Source of the DNA: Mesostigma viride
Taxonomy: Eukaryota > Streptophyta > Mesostigmatophyceae > Mesostigmatales > Mesostigmataceae
Length of the DNA: 64,000 bases
NCBI GenBank assembly: GCA_009746045.1
Contig: RPFO01001264.1
Span: 1 to 64,000 of the forward strand
Reading direction: 5' to 3'
In this document: piece after piece, positions 36,755-47,469 of the stretch
Layout of the letters: each line of letters opens with the position of its first letter
Numbering within the stretch: position 1 is the stretch's first letter
Made by a program: the position numbers and the translations under genes
The notes under the pieces: model-generated
Database searches by the model: none
What the model saw: the letters and a program-made list of their open reading frames with translations, nothing else
Told to the model about the DNA's origin: nothing

Positions 36755-38545
36755 TCACTCACTCACTCACTCACTCACTCACTCACTCACTCACTCACTC
36801 ACTCACTCACTCACTCACTCACTCACTCACTCACTCACTCACTCACTCACTCACTCACTCACTCACTCACTCACTCACTCACTCACTCACTCACTCACTC
36901 ACTCACTCACTCACTCACTCACTCACTCACTCACTCACTCACTCACTCACTCACTCACTCACTCACTCACTCACTCACTCACTCACTCACTCACTCACTC
37001 ACTCACTCACTCACTCACTCACTCACTCACTCACTCACTCACTCACTCACTCACTCACTCACTCACTCACTCACTCACTCACTCACTCACTCACTCACTC
37101 ACTCACTCACTCACTCACTCACTCACTCACTCACTCACTCACTCACTCACTCACTCACTCACTCACTCACTCACTCACTCACTCACTCACTCACTCACTC
37201 ACTCACTCACTCACTCACTCACTCACTCACTCACTCACTCACTCACTCACTCACTCACTCACTCACTCACTCACTCACTCACTCACTCACTCACTCACTC
37301 ACTCACTCACTCACTCACTCACTCACTCACTCACTCACTCACTCACTCACTCACTCACTCACTCACTCACTCACTCACTCACTCACTCACTCACTCACTC
37401 ACTCACTCACTCACTCACTCACTCACTCACTCACTCACTCACTCACTCACTCACTCACTCACTCACTCACTCACTCACTCACTCACTCACTCACTCACTC
37501 ACTCACTCACTCACTCACTCACTCACTCACTCACTCACTCACTCACTCACTCACTCACTCACTCACTCACTCACTCACTCACTCACTCACTCACTCACTC
37601 ACTCACTCACTCACTCACTCACTCACTCACTCACTCACTCACTCACTCACTCACTCACTCACTCACTCACTCACTCACTCACTCACTCACTCACTCACTC
37701 ACTCACTCACTCACTCACTCACTCACTCACTCACTCACTCACTCACTCACTCACTCACTCACTCACTCACTCACTCACTCACTCACTCACTCACTCACTC
37801 ACTCACTCACTCACTCACTCACTCACTCACTCACTCACTCACTCACTCACTCACTCACTCACTCACTCACTCACTCACTCACTCACTCACTCACTCACTC
37901 ACTCACTCACTCACTCACTCACTCACTCACTCACTCACTCACTCACTCACTCACTCACTCACTCACTCACTCACTCACTCACTCACTCACTCACTCACTC
38001 ACTCACTCACTCACTCACTCACTCACTCACTCACTCACTCACTCACTCACTCACTCACTCACTCACTCACTCACTCACTCACTCACTCACTCACTCACTC
38101 ACTCACTCACTCACTCACTCACTCACTCACTCACTCACTCACTCACTCACTCACTCACTCACTCACTCACTCACTCACTCACTCACTCACTCACTCACTC
38201 ACTCACTCACTCACTCACTCACTCACTCACTCACTCACTCACTCACTCACTCACTCACTCACTCACTCACTCACTCACTCACTCACTCACTCACTCACTC
38301 ACTCACTCACTCACTCACTCACTCACTCACTCACTCACTCACTCACTCACTCACTCACTCACTCACTCACTCACTCACTCACTCACTCACTCACTCACTC
38401 ACTCACTCACTCACTCACTCACTCACTCACTCACTCACTCACTCACTCACTCACTCACTCACTCACTCACTCACTCACTCACTCACTCACTCACTCACTC
38501 ACTCACTCACTCACTCACTCACTCACTCACTCACTCACTCACTCA
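36755..38545. repeat. 1.8-kb pure (ACTC)n array
   Basis: About 447 perfect tandem ACTC tetramers with no interruption that I can see, ending in a short CA run. It is open in frames that read Thr-His-Ser-Leu repeats, with no evidence of expression. Confidence 0.97.
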
Positions 38546-39129
38546 CACACACACACATTCTTTTCATGGATGGGCATCTGGTTTCCCATATCAGAGTGGG
38601 CATAAGCAAGAGTTTGTTTTAGAACTGAACTCCTTACTTCATTTAGCAAATGTGAGTCAACATTTCAGAATTATAATAATGGAAATTCCATTAGCTTACC
38701 GTATGATGCTACACATGTTCATAGTGGTCAATTACGTGAGCTCCTTGAGCTAGTCACACGCACTGGGGGTACTGTGGTTGTTAAGACCTCACTTGGACAT
38801 GTGCAATGTCTTGAATTGGTTGCTCATTGAGTGAGACATAATGTTGGACGTATTGTGGCTGCTTAACAATAACTTTGTGCACGCGTAATTCTTTAATCAT
38901 GACTAATGTCGGGCGCGTTGCAATTATAAAGGGAGGCATGCAACTATGCAATGTGCGAACATATTAATTCCATTTAGGGTTATTGCAGTTCAAAAGGAGT
39001 GGTGCCGTCGCAAACCGTGTAGATCCCGCTCTGAATGTTAGCCAGCCATAGTTGTAACTTACAAGGCTGCACATTTCCACCTCCATTTGTTTCCATCGTT
39101 GTGAATGACTCGACTAACACGGATGAGTC

Positions 39130-39205
39130 AACAGCAGGCTCGAGATATCAACAGCATGGTCCGGGATCTCCATATTTCTGGCCTGCGCTAGTTGCTTTAG
39201 TGATA
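39130..39205 (+). repeat. Diverged copy of a 69-bp dispersed repeat
   Basis: It matches the repeat at 41826-41894 with substitutions and a small insertion (GCAGGCTCGAGATATC, TGGCCTGCGCTAGTTG). Similarity to the copy at 49323 extends upstream through CACATTTCCA (39074). Confidence 0.6.
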
Positions 39206-39570
39206 GTCTTTACATTGTCATCAAGTGAGTGAGACAACAAACATGACAATTGCCTGGGGCCAGCAGATAAATGTCCAAAATTATTTCAATGAGCAATAAA
39301 AGTGATTACTACAAGTAGTCAAGGAAGTGTTATCGCACAGCAAATTTGAAGCAATATCTTATGAATCACGTTCCATAGTGGCCATCATGATCGCACACAC
39401 AAAAAGAGCATGCCCCTGAAAGAAAAGAGATCGGACTCAACGGACCTTACAAGTTGACCTTTCTTACCAACCAGTGTGCCTAGAACGTGAAGCGTGGGGC
39501 GGCCAGCAACGAAAGATTGTTCATGCAGACGGACCGCCCATGCTATTGCCGGGCGCATCAGTGTGTATGT

Positions 39571-39638
39571 CAATGAGACAACAGCGCAGGCCAGAGATCT
39601 GGAGAATCCGGACCAAGGTAGCTCGAGCCTGCCGTTAT
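39571..39638 (-). repeat. Inverted copy of the 69-bp dispersed repeat
   Basis: The reverse complement reads ATAACGGCAGGCTCGAGCTA, then GGTCCGGATTCTCC, then TGGCCTGCGCTGTTGTCTC. It lies inside the PIF/Harbinger-like element, about 370 bp from a direct-orientation relative. Confidence 0.75.
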
Positions 39639-40386
39639 GTTATCCGCGTTTTCGAGTCGTGCACGATGATGGATATGAACCAGTGTGTATGTGGCCATCA
39701 ACACCAATTGCCGCCATCCATATTGTCATCAGGGCGTTGTGAGTTTCACGTTTGCTTTGTCGCTCATATTTCGCTTTGCCTTCGGCTTAGGCGAGCTCGC
39801 CTTGTCATCTCCAAAGAGTATGCAATGCCGCACAAGAAGACCGACATTTATTACTGCGCCAACTATCGTCCTCAAGATTGCCAGCATCTCCAAAGATCAC
39901 CAAAGCCGCAACCAGATCGAGTGCGGCGCTGTGCCCTTCGCGTGCGATGCTCTGCTCTTCTACAGCCGTGGGGCTCGGAGCATTTGGGTTAATGTCGTCG
40001 CTAATAGCAGGCTTCGGGTCACCTTTCGCGAGGGTAACCCGTTGTAGCCATTCCTGAAAAAGCTGGTCGGTGTCCCTCATCACTCATGGCTGGCGACTCC
40101 CGAGCACCTGCCACCTTCCCGCGCATGTTGCACGTCTGGCATTTTCATGGGCTTGCTTCGCGCCAACGCACGCTGTCCACCACAAGTTCACAAAGAGTTC
40201 ACGAGGAGTTCACGGGGAGTTCACGGGGAGTTCACGGGGAGTTCACAACTTCGGACTTCGGGGAGATTGTGAACTCGTCCTGTGAACTCGTGAACTCCTC
40301 GGGACCCAAAATTAGCTCGGCCCCGGTCGGCCCAGTTCACAAAAGAGTTCACAAAGAGTTCACCGCCTCATGTGAGTCGTGCCTAA

Positions 40387-40800
40387 GAAACGTCGCAACC
40401 CTGTCGCAACTGGGTATCTAATTACTTTTGACAACAAATGGGTACACCCACTCAACTTATAAAATAACCCCGTCAAGAACATCGCGAAAATCCAACACGT
40501 TTCTATGCGCACGGGGAGCTGTAAGTGCCTGCAACTCAGCAACTGCCTTCCATGGCATTTATTCGAGGCTGCCGTGCCTAGTCGAGGGGCTGGGTGGAAC
40601 ATGGTCATAAACCCTGTACTCGTTATCCCTATAAACGCGACGATGGAGAGGTTGTTACTCGTGTTACGGCCTCGTTCTCCTGTACCCTAGCCCCATGATC
40701 TAGTTTAGTTTCCTGCCTTCAAGGCGTGCATGAGCCGGGGCTTGGAATGCTTTCAATTGAAACGCCGGCAACGGACCTATGCTCGATCACTTGAGAATTC
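40387..40800 (+). promoter_or_regulatory. Upstream region of the dehydrogenase gene
   Basis: These 414 bp lie between the transposon end and the start codon. TATAAAATA at about 40459 and CTATAAAC at about 40629 are possible TATA boxes. Nothing decides between them or fixes a transcription start. No other gene is visible. Confidence 0.3.
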
Positions 40801-41736
40801 ATGGACTCCGCGAAAATTGCCGTCATAACTGGCGCAAATTCTGGGTTAGGATACTGGACATGCATTGGCCTTTTAAAGGCAGGGTTTAAATGCATTTTGG
40901 CATGTCGAAATGCCGAGCGCGCGGCAAAGGCGTCGGAAAAGCTATTGCAGGTGACCGGGGCAGATCCGGCCTTCCTGGTCGTTCACGTCATCGATGTAAG
41001 CAGATCAAACTCAGTCCACGCGTTTGCTACCTGGTTTCGCGGCCGATTCTCACGTCTGGACGTGCTTGTCCTGAATGCCGGGATCAAGGGCGTTCCCTAC
41101 TCGCCATCCACGTGGCAGGAGGGCACCAGTCCGGTCGATCTACAGTTCGCCACGAACTACTTGGGGCATTTCGCCCTCTGCGGCTTACTGCTGGACAAGG
41201 TCGTCGCGTCAGGTCACGGAAGAATCGTTTCTCTTGCCAGCATCGCCCATCGCAAGGGTCGGGTCTTCCGACCCAACGGCTCCCTGATTAGCACCCAGGG
41301 GCAAGCCCGCTACTCCGCCAGCCAATCCTACTGCAACTCGAAACTGGCCTGCCTCATGTTCTCACAGGAGCTTGCCCGCCGGCTAGCCTCCGCGGGCAAC
41401 AACCACACCCTGGCCGTGGCTGCCCACCCTGGTTGGTCATATGACAAATCACAGCCGTCAAACGCGGGGTCTTCGGCCTTCACGCGGTTCTTATTCGACC
41501 AGGTGCTTAACCCCCTATTCGCGCAGAGCATGGAACGAGGCGCGATACCCATCTTGCATGCAGCCCTGGCGGAGGACGTGCGGTCCGGTGACTACTGGGG
41601 CCCCGATGGGTTCATGGAGCTGGGTGGGACGGGTGCGGTGACGGTAGCGTGCAGCGCCGTGGCCAAGGATGCTGCAGCCGCGGCGCAGCTGTGGAAGCAC
41701 AGCGAGGAACTTACAGGGGTACATGTCCGGTTATAG
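40801..41736 (+). CDS. Short-chain dehydrogenase/reductase (SDR)
   Basis: A single uninterrupted frame of 311 residues, close to the family's usual length. The Rossmann glycine motif TGANSGLG is at residues 10-17, and ACRN at 34-37 puts an Arg where NADP(H)-preferring members have one. The NAG motif is at 92-94, the active-site Asn at 119 (ATNYLGHF), the Ser within VSLAS at about 144-147, and the YxxxK pair as Y177 and K181 (YCNSK). The C-terminal GAIPILHAALAEDVRSGDY and GPDGF segments resemble the retinol dehydrogenase / protochlorophyllide reductase-like branch. The substrate cannot be read from sequence. There is no signal peptide or membrane segment, so it is probably soluble. It lacks introns, unlike the other host-like genes here. 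Confidence 0.9.
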   Translation: MDSAKIAVITGANSGLGYWTCIGLLKAGFKCILACRNAERAAKASEKLLQVTGADPAFLVVHVIDVSRSNSVHAFATWFRGRFSRLDVLVLNAGIKGVPYSPSTWQEGTSPVDLQFATNYLGHFALCGLLLDKVVASGHGRIVSLASIAHRKGRVFRPNGSLISTQGQARYSASQSYCNSKLACLMFSQELARRLASAGNNHTLAVAAHPGWSYDKSQPSNAGSSAFTRFLFDQVLNPLFAQSMERGAIPILHAALAEDVRSGDYWGPDGFMELGGTGAVTVACSAVAKDAAAAAQLWKHSEELTGVHVRL

Positions 41737-41825
41737 CTCATGGGCTGGCAAGCAGTAGATGCAAGCCTCATAACGTGGAACTGAGCTGGGAGCTTTGTAG
41801 TAAAACTATGTACATAGACTTCAAG

Positions 41826-41894
41826 ATAACGGCAGGCTTGAGCTACCATGGTCCGGATTCTCCCGATTTCTGGCCTGCGCTGGTTGTCTCCTTG
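41826..41894 (+). mobile_element. 69-bp dispersed element flanked by 11-12-bp direct repeats
   Basis: TAGACTTCAAG ends at 41825 and ATAGACTTCAAG begins at 41895, so the unit is bracketed like an insertion with a target duplication. The unit runs from ATAACGGCAGGC to GTTGTCTCCTTG. Copies occur at 49323-49391, 39571-39638 (inverted) and 39130-39205 (diverged). It has no terminal inverted repeats and is too short to code. Confidence 0.7.
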
Positions 41895-41906
41895 ATAGAC
41901 TTCAAG

Positions 41907-42281
41907 TGCCTCCTGGTAATTTGTGCGCCAGTGTCAATCATAAAATCAATATAATGTATGCATGGTTGCATGTGCGTGTGGGCAGCCAGATTACCAATAA
42001 TCGAAAGTAGCACTTGGTCGCCAGCGCTATCAATAAGACAACCAGCGGCTGTCTGCTATATACAACCCTCTAGCTATATCATGTCGTCTAGGAGAATTCA
42101 ACAGATAGTAAATTAGATGCTGCTAGCTGACTGCGGTGGTGCGCGGAAAACGCGCCAGAACCCCCTGGAAGCATGGCTCTAGCTCACGAGTGCATTTCGA
42201 TCTAGGGCCTCAGGCATGCATGCATGGATTCGGCCGGCGCGGGCTGTGAGGGTGCATGTCCTGATCCGTAGGCATCGATCC
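41907..42281. other. Spacer downstream of the dehydrogenase gene
   Basis: I find nothing I can name here apart from short GCATGCATG runs near 42210. The 3' UTR of the dehydrogenase probably lies at the left edge or just before it. Confidence 0.5.
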
Positions 42282-44341
42282 AAATTAATTAATTAATTAA
42301 TTAATTAAACTCGTGCTCCCGTTGGGGAGTCACGGAGCACCGAAGTGCTTTTAATCCAGGCTGTGTGTGCACAACAGGAGAAAGGGCAGAGACCCCCAGT
42401 CTCCTTCATGCCTAAGGCATGCCACAGCTGCATTCGGGCACGCTAGCTTAACGGACACGCTAAAGATCCGGCAATCTGTGGGTGCAATAAGACCCATGTG
42501 AGCATGGCATGAGCGTGGGCGAGTAAACTGATCATAGCCAAGACGTAGCATGGCTAGCTGTACAAGGACTAAGCTAAGGCTACATATGGCTGGTTCGGTG
42601 TACCGTGCGTTAGCGGTGCACGTGACTAGGTATATGTTGGCACAGCTAGGCAAACGTTCTAAGCGTGGCTGCCATAGCGGCAGTGACTACCAGTGGATAC
42701 AAGCTAGGCCGGGCTATTAGCTAGTCTATAGCCCGCACGGGGGGCGTCCACATCTTGCATGTGGTTGATCATCAGGTCCGGCCGCCCCTCCAGTACACCT
42801 TGGGCTTAGCTGGGGGTCCTGCTTGTGGCGGAGGTACTCCGGCCACAGGTCGCGTCGCTGCTGCGCTGCTGAGCGGGGGTCAGGTCGTCGTCCAGCGTCC
42901 AGGGGAGGTCGTGCAACCGCTTGCGACGAGAGAGGAACCGCTGCTTGTCCTCACGGGAGGGGAAGGTGAGCAGAACTGGTGGGGGAGCCGCCTTGTCCCG
43001 TGAGTGGGTTGAATCGAAGGCGGTGACACCCACGCAGTTCTAGATACCTCACCTACCAGGCCCACTGAGGGTAAGGAGCTGCATGGTCCTTGAGCTCGTC
43101 GGCAAGGGAGGTTGACGTCTCGATCACCTGGCTTCTGGGGGCCGGAAACGGCGCAGCACAACTCGGCACTCGCGGCGAGCGCGGTCGGTGGCCTCCCGTT
43201 GGTTGGCCTGGCGGTGGTCCTCCAGCTCCTGGAACTTCGTGGCGATGGCGTCGGTGGTTGAGGCGGTCGCTGACCGCAGCAGCTAGGGCTGCATAGGAGA
43301 GCGGCGGGAGGTCGCCAGCATCCAGCCGGGGTGGCTGGGATGCGATGGTGGCTGTCTGCTCCGCTATCTTGGGGACCTGTGAGGCCAAGGCCTCGATGTG
43401 AGCGGTGATGGCTTCAGCTAGCTTCTTCATGAGCACGCCGCACTTCAGTGCCATCCACCTGGTTGAGGCGAGAGACAAGTGCAGCGTGCGTATCAGATGC
43501 CTGTGCCCCGGTGTGCAGCGCCGTGAACTGGGGTTGGAGCTTGTGGACGACCTTGGTTTCCACATTGGAGACCCGGGCCTCCACCGTGTTGAGCGTCGTG
43601 TTCAGCGATGTCAGCTTCTCGGCCAGCGGCCAGGTCACGTGCTCCTCCAGCACTGCGCGGATGTCATCCTTGCGGAGGGAGGGAGCCGATGGGGCTGCCG
43701 GCTGTGCGGGGGCTGGGGTGCGGAGCGCTCGATCGGCCGATGTCGCCGAGGCTCAGAGCTGGTAGTCAGCTGGTCAAGATAAACAGGCGTTGGCTTGGTT
43801 CGTCAAAGGTGTAGAGCCAGGACGTGTCGCGGTAGTCGATAGCCGCCCCCCGTTTCTGGGGCACGAAGAGCTTCCGTTCCTGTGCGAGGAACTGACTGGA
43901 GGACCTCGGCGACTTCCTGCGGCGACCGAGCCCCTGCCACTTGAGGAGGGAGATCGCTCTCTCGCCGGGCAAGTAGTGGCTCCATTTGTGGCGGTCGTGG
44001 CATGTTGTGGGTTTCTTGGGCTCAGGCGAGGCACTTGGCAATGGGTCTGCTGGCGATGGGTCGGCGAGCCCAGGCGGCCGCTGGGCAAGAACGATGGCGA
44101 GAGGGTTGGGCTGGGAGCCGGTAAGCTCCTTTTCCAAACGCCGTTTTGCTTTAATTGGGGTCGTCATAGCTGCTTGTCACGTGATAACTTTGGCAATACT
44201 GCGTTTCAGCCGTAACCGATTATACTGGCGTGTACGTCTGAATAAAGCGCATTGAATGCAAGTGATCTGACCGAATTTGGGGCTCAGACGGGCAAAAGAT
44301 CTGAGCTCCGCCGTCAGCCATACCGCCGTCAGCCATTTTCG
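42282..44341 (-). mobile_element. ORF1-only LINE-like retroposon, copy A (decayed)
   Basis: It is homologous end to end with copy B (44942-46917). On the minus strand it runs from AAAATGGCTGACGGCGGTAT near 44341 to a TTAATTAATTAATTAA tail at 42282. The ORF1 homologue (about 44167 to 42745) is broken by frameshifts and insertions. Recognisable pieces include an N-terminal MTTPIKAKRRLEKEL segment, the coiled-coil (43653-43414) and a C-terminal PPPVLLTFPSREDKQRFLSR segment. There is no reverse transcriptase sequence in the unit. Confidence 0.8.
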
Positions 44342-44365
44342 TCACTAATTGCCTGAGAGTGAATT

Positions 44366-44941
44366 CATGGATGGATGGATGGATGGATGGATGGATGGAT
44401 GGATGGATGGATGGCATGGATGGATGGATGGATGGATGGATGGATGGATATGGATGGATGGATGGATGGATGGATGCATGCATGGATGGATGGATGGATG
44501 GATGGATGGATGGATGGATGGATGGATGGATGGATGGATGGATGGATGGATGGATGGATGGATGGATGGATGGATGGATGGATGGATGGATGGATGGATG
44601 GATGGATGGATGGATGGATGGATGGATGGATGGATGGATGGATGGATGGATGGATGGATGGATGGATGGATGGATGGATGGATGGATGGATGGATGGATG
44701 GATGGATGGATGGATGGATGGATGGATGGATGGATGGATGGATGGATGGATGGATGGATGGATGGATGGATGGATGGATGGATGGATGGATGGATGGATG
44801 GATGGATGGATGGATGGATGGATGGATGGATGGATGGATGGATGGATGGATGGATGGATGGATGGATGGATGGATGGATGGATGGATGGATGGATGGATG
44901 GATGGATGGATGGATGGATGGATGGATGGATGGATGGATGG
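44366..44941. repeat. (GGAT)n microsatellite
   Basis: About 144 tetramers with a few interruptions in the first 120 bp (GGCATGG, GGATATGG, GCATGCATGG). It lies directly between the 5' side of retroposon copy A and the 3' tail of copy B. Met-Asp-Gly-Trp frames across it are artefacts. Confidence 0.96.
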
Positions 44942-46917
44942 ATTAATTAATTAATTAATTAAACTCGTGCTCCCGTTGGGGAGTCACGGAGCACCGAAGT
45001 GCTTTTAATCCCTGTGTGTGCACTACAGGAGAAAGGGCAGAGACCCCCAGTCTCCTTCATGCCAAAGGCATGCCACAGCTGCAATCGGGCGCGGCTAGCT
45101 AAAAGGACAGGCTAACGATCCGGCAAACTGTGGGTGCAATAAGACCCATGTGAGCATATCATAGCAAGGAGCGTGGGCAAGTAATCTGAACATAGCCAGG
45201 GCGTAGCATGGCTGTACTAGGACTAGGCTAAGGCTATGGCTGGTTGTGTACCGTGCGTTGGCGGCACGTGACTAGGTGTGTTGGCACAGCTAGGCAACAT
45301 TCTAGGCATGGCTGCCTTAGCGGCAATGACGCCAATGGTTACAAGCTAGGGCTATTGCTATTCTAGCCCGCTGGGGGCGTCCACATCTTGTGGTTGATCA
45401 TCAGGTCCCCGCCCCTCCAGTACACCTTGGGCTTCTGGTGGGTCCTGCTTATGGCGGAGGTATTCCGGCCACAGGTCGCGTCGCTGCTGTTGCTGAGCGG
45501 GGGTGAGGTCGTCATCCAGCGTCCAGGTGAGGTCGTGCAACCGCTTGCGACGAGAAAGGAACCGCTGCTTATCCTCAGGGGAGGAGAAGGTGAGTAGGAC
45601 TGGTGGGGGAGCCGCCTTGTCCCGTGAGTGGGGAAGGCGGTGGCACCCACGCAGTTCTACCTCACCTACCAGGCCCATGAGGGTAAGAAGCTGGTTCTTG
45701 AGCTCGTCAGCAAGAGAGGTTGACGTCTCACCTGGCTTCTGGGGGAAGCGACGTAGCACCACTCGGCACTCGCGGCGAGCGCGGTCGGTGACCTCCCGTT
45801 GCTGGGCCTGGCGGTGGTCCTCCAGCTCCTGGAGCTTTGTGGCGATGGCGTCGGTGGTGGAGGCGGTCGCTGACCGCAGCAGGTCCGCGTAGGAGAGCGG
45901 CGGGAGGTCGCCAGCATCCTGCCGGGGTGGCTGGGATGCAATGGTGGCCGTCTGCTCCACTATCTTGGGGACCTGTGTGGCCAGGGCCTCGGTGTGGGCG
46001 GTGATGGCCTCAAGCTTCTTCAGGAGCACGCCACACTTGCCCTCCACCTGGTTAAGGCGAGAGACAAGTGCCGCATGCGTTTCCGAAGCTTGTGCCGCGG
46101 TGTGCAGCGTCGTGAACTGGGGCTGGAGCTTGTGGACGACCTTGGTTTCCACGTTGGAGACCCGGGCCTCGACCGTGTTGAGCGTGGTGTTCAGCGATGT
46201 CAGCTGCTCGGCCAGCGGCCAGGTCACGTGCTCCTCCAGCACTGCGCGGATGTCATCCTTGCAGAGGGAGGAAGCCGATGGGGCTGCCGGCTGTGCGGGG
46301 GCTGGGGTGCGGAGCGTGCGGGTGATGTCGATGAGGCGGAGCTGCCGGAAATGGCTGGTCAAGATAGCCAGGCGTTGTTGTGCTTCGTTCATAGCATAGA
46401 GCCAGGACATGTCTCCATCGTAGTCAATAGCCCCCTTCACGAAGAGCTTCCGCTCCTGTTCGAGGAACTGGAGAACCTCAATGCATTCCTGCGGCGACAA
46501 TTCTTGCCACCCGGTGAGGGAGAATCCTCGGTCGCCGGGGAGGAACTGGCGCCATTTGCGAGCGTGGCAGGGTTTCTTGGGCTCAGGCGAGGTGCTGGGA
46601 GATGGGGCTGCTGGCGGTGGGTTGGCAGGCCCAGACGGCTGGTTGGCGGGTAAGCCGGGCGGCGGAACAATGGCGAGGGCGAGAGGGGCGCTGGGAAGCT
46701 GTGCCAGCTCCTTGTCCAGCCCTCGTTTTGCTTTGGTAGTCGTCATAGCTGGTCACGTGCGTAACTTTGTCTATACTGCGTGGCAGCCGTAACCGTTTAT
46801 ACTGGCAAGTGCGTCTTAGAAAGGCGCATCGAATGCAAGTGGTCTGACCGAATTTGGGGCTCAGACGCAAAAGATCTGAACTCCGCCGTCAGCCATACCG
46901 CCGTCAGCCATTTTCGT
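44942..46917 (-). mobile_element. ORF1-only LINE-like retroposon, copy B
   Basis: The element is about 1.98 kb. On the minus strand it has a 5' leader of about 170 bp with a duplicated ATGGCTGACGGCGG, one intact frame (46746-45358), a 3' UTR of about 415 bp and an ATTAATTAATTAATTAA tail joined directly to (GGAT)n. The tail and 3' UTR match copy A and the truncated copy at 25505. It has no ORF2, so it presumably needs another element's reverse transcriptase. Confidence 0.8.
45358..46746 (-). CDS. LINE ORF1-like protein
   Basis: 462 residues, intact. A basic start (MTTTKAKRGLDKEL) is followed by a Pro/Ala/Ser-rich linker. A predicted coiled-coil covers residues about 160-260 (heptad-like LTSLNTTLNTVEARVSNVET). 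An RRM-like region has CRVVLRRFPQKPGE, ELRGCHRLPH and PPPVLLTFSSPEDKQRF, followed by LTPAQQQQRRDLWPEYLR. That order (coiled-coil, RRM, basic C-terminal domain) is that of L1-type ORF1 RNA-binding chaperones. In autonomous LINEs ORF2 follows; here it is absent. The start is the first Met after the leader shared with copy A. Confidence 0.75.
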   Translation of the reverse strand: MTTTKAKRGLDKELAQLPSAPLALAIVPPPGLPANQPSGPANPPPAAPSPSTSPEPKKPCHARKWRQFLPGDRGFSLTGWQELSPQECIEVLQFLEQERKLFVKGAIDYDGDMSWLYAMNEAQQRLAILTSHFRQLRLIDITRTLRTPAPAQPAAPSASSLCKDDIRAVLEEHVTWPLAEQLTSLNTTLNTVEARVSNVETKVVHKLQPQFTTLHTAAQASETHAALVSRLNQVEGKCGVLLKKLEAITAHTEALATQVPKIVEQTATIASQPPRQDAGDLPPLSYADLLRSATASTTDAIATKLQELEDHRQAQQREVTDRARRECRVVLRRFPQKPGETSTSLADELKNQLLTLMGLVGEVELRGCHRLPHSRDKAAPPPVLLTFSSPEDKQRFLSRRKRLHDLTWTLDDDLTPAQQQQRRDLWPEYLRHKQDPPEAQGVLEGRGPDDQPQDVDAPSGLE

Positions 46918-46977
46918 AGGCGTTGCTTGATGATGGATCCTGGGACATGGTGCACAGTTGGTAGACATGAGCATAAG

Positions 46978-47200
46978 CCTATGGATGGATGGATGGATCT
47001 ATGGATGGATGGATGGATGGATGGATGGATGGATGGATGGATGGATGGATGGATGGATGGATGGATGGATGGATGGATGGATGGATGGATGGATGGATGG
47101 ATGGATGGATGGATGGATGGATGGATGGATGGATGGATGGATGGATGGATGGATGGATGGATGGATGGATGGATGGATGGATGGATGGATGGATGGATGG
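46978..47200. repeat. (ATGG)n microsatellite
   Basis: About 55 tetramers with one early interruption (GGATCTATGG). It lies about 60 bp beyond the 5' end of retroposon copy B. It is the same repeat type as 44366-44941. Confidence 0.96.
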
Positions 47201-47469
47201 CCGGTACACGCAATCCTACCGGTCTAATCTATCTCAGAAGTAGTACAAATTAAAACAATCCTACTCTCTATATCTATGGTGCCCTCGACCCTAGGGGTAG
47301 CTTGGCTAGAATGCTTCCTGCGTCTGCACACACGCGGGCGCAGCCTTCCCCACGTACGAAAAGGGGCTCTATGTCCTCTATGACCTGAGCCCACTTGGCC
47401 TTGTCCATCATCTTGCAGGTGGGGCTCGAGGTCACCTAGCAAGAAGATTGAGGCCCTGGCGGTTGGGCT

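Noticed and set aside
44349-44954. Met-Asp-Gly-Trp repeat protein
   Set aside because: A 4-bp repeat is open in all three frames with the same peptide, so the open frame carries no coding information.
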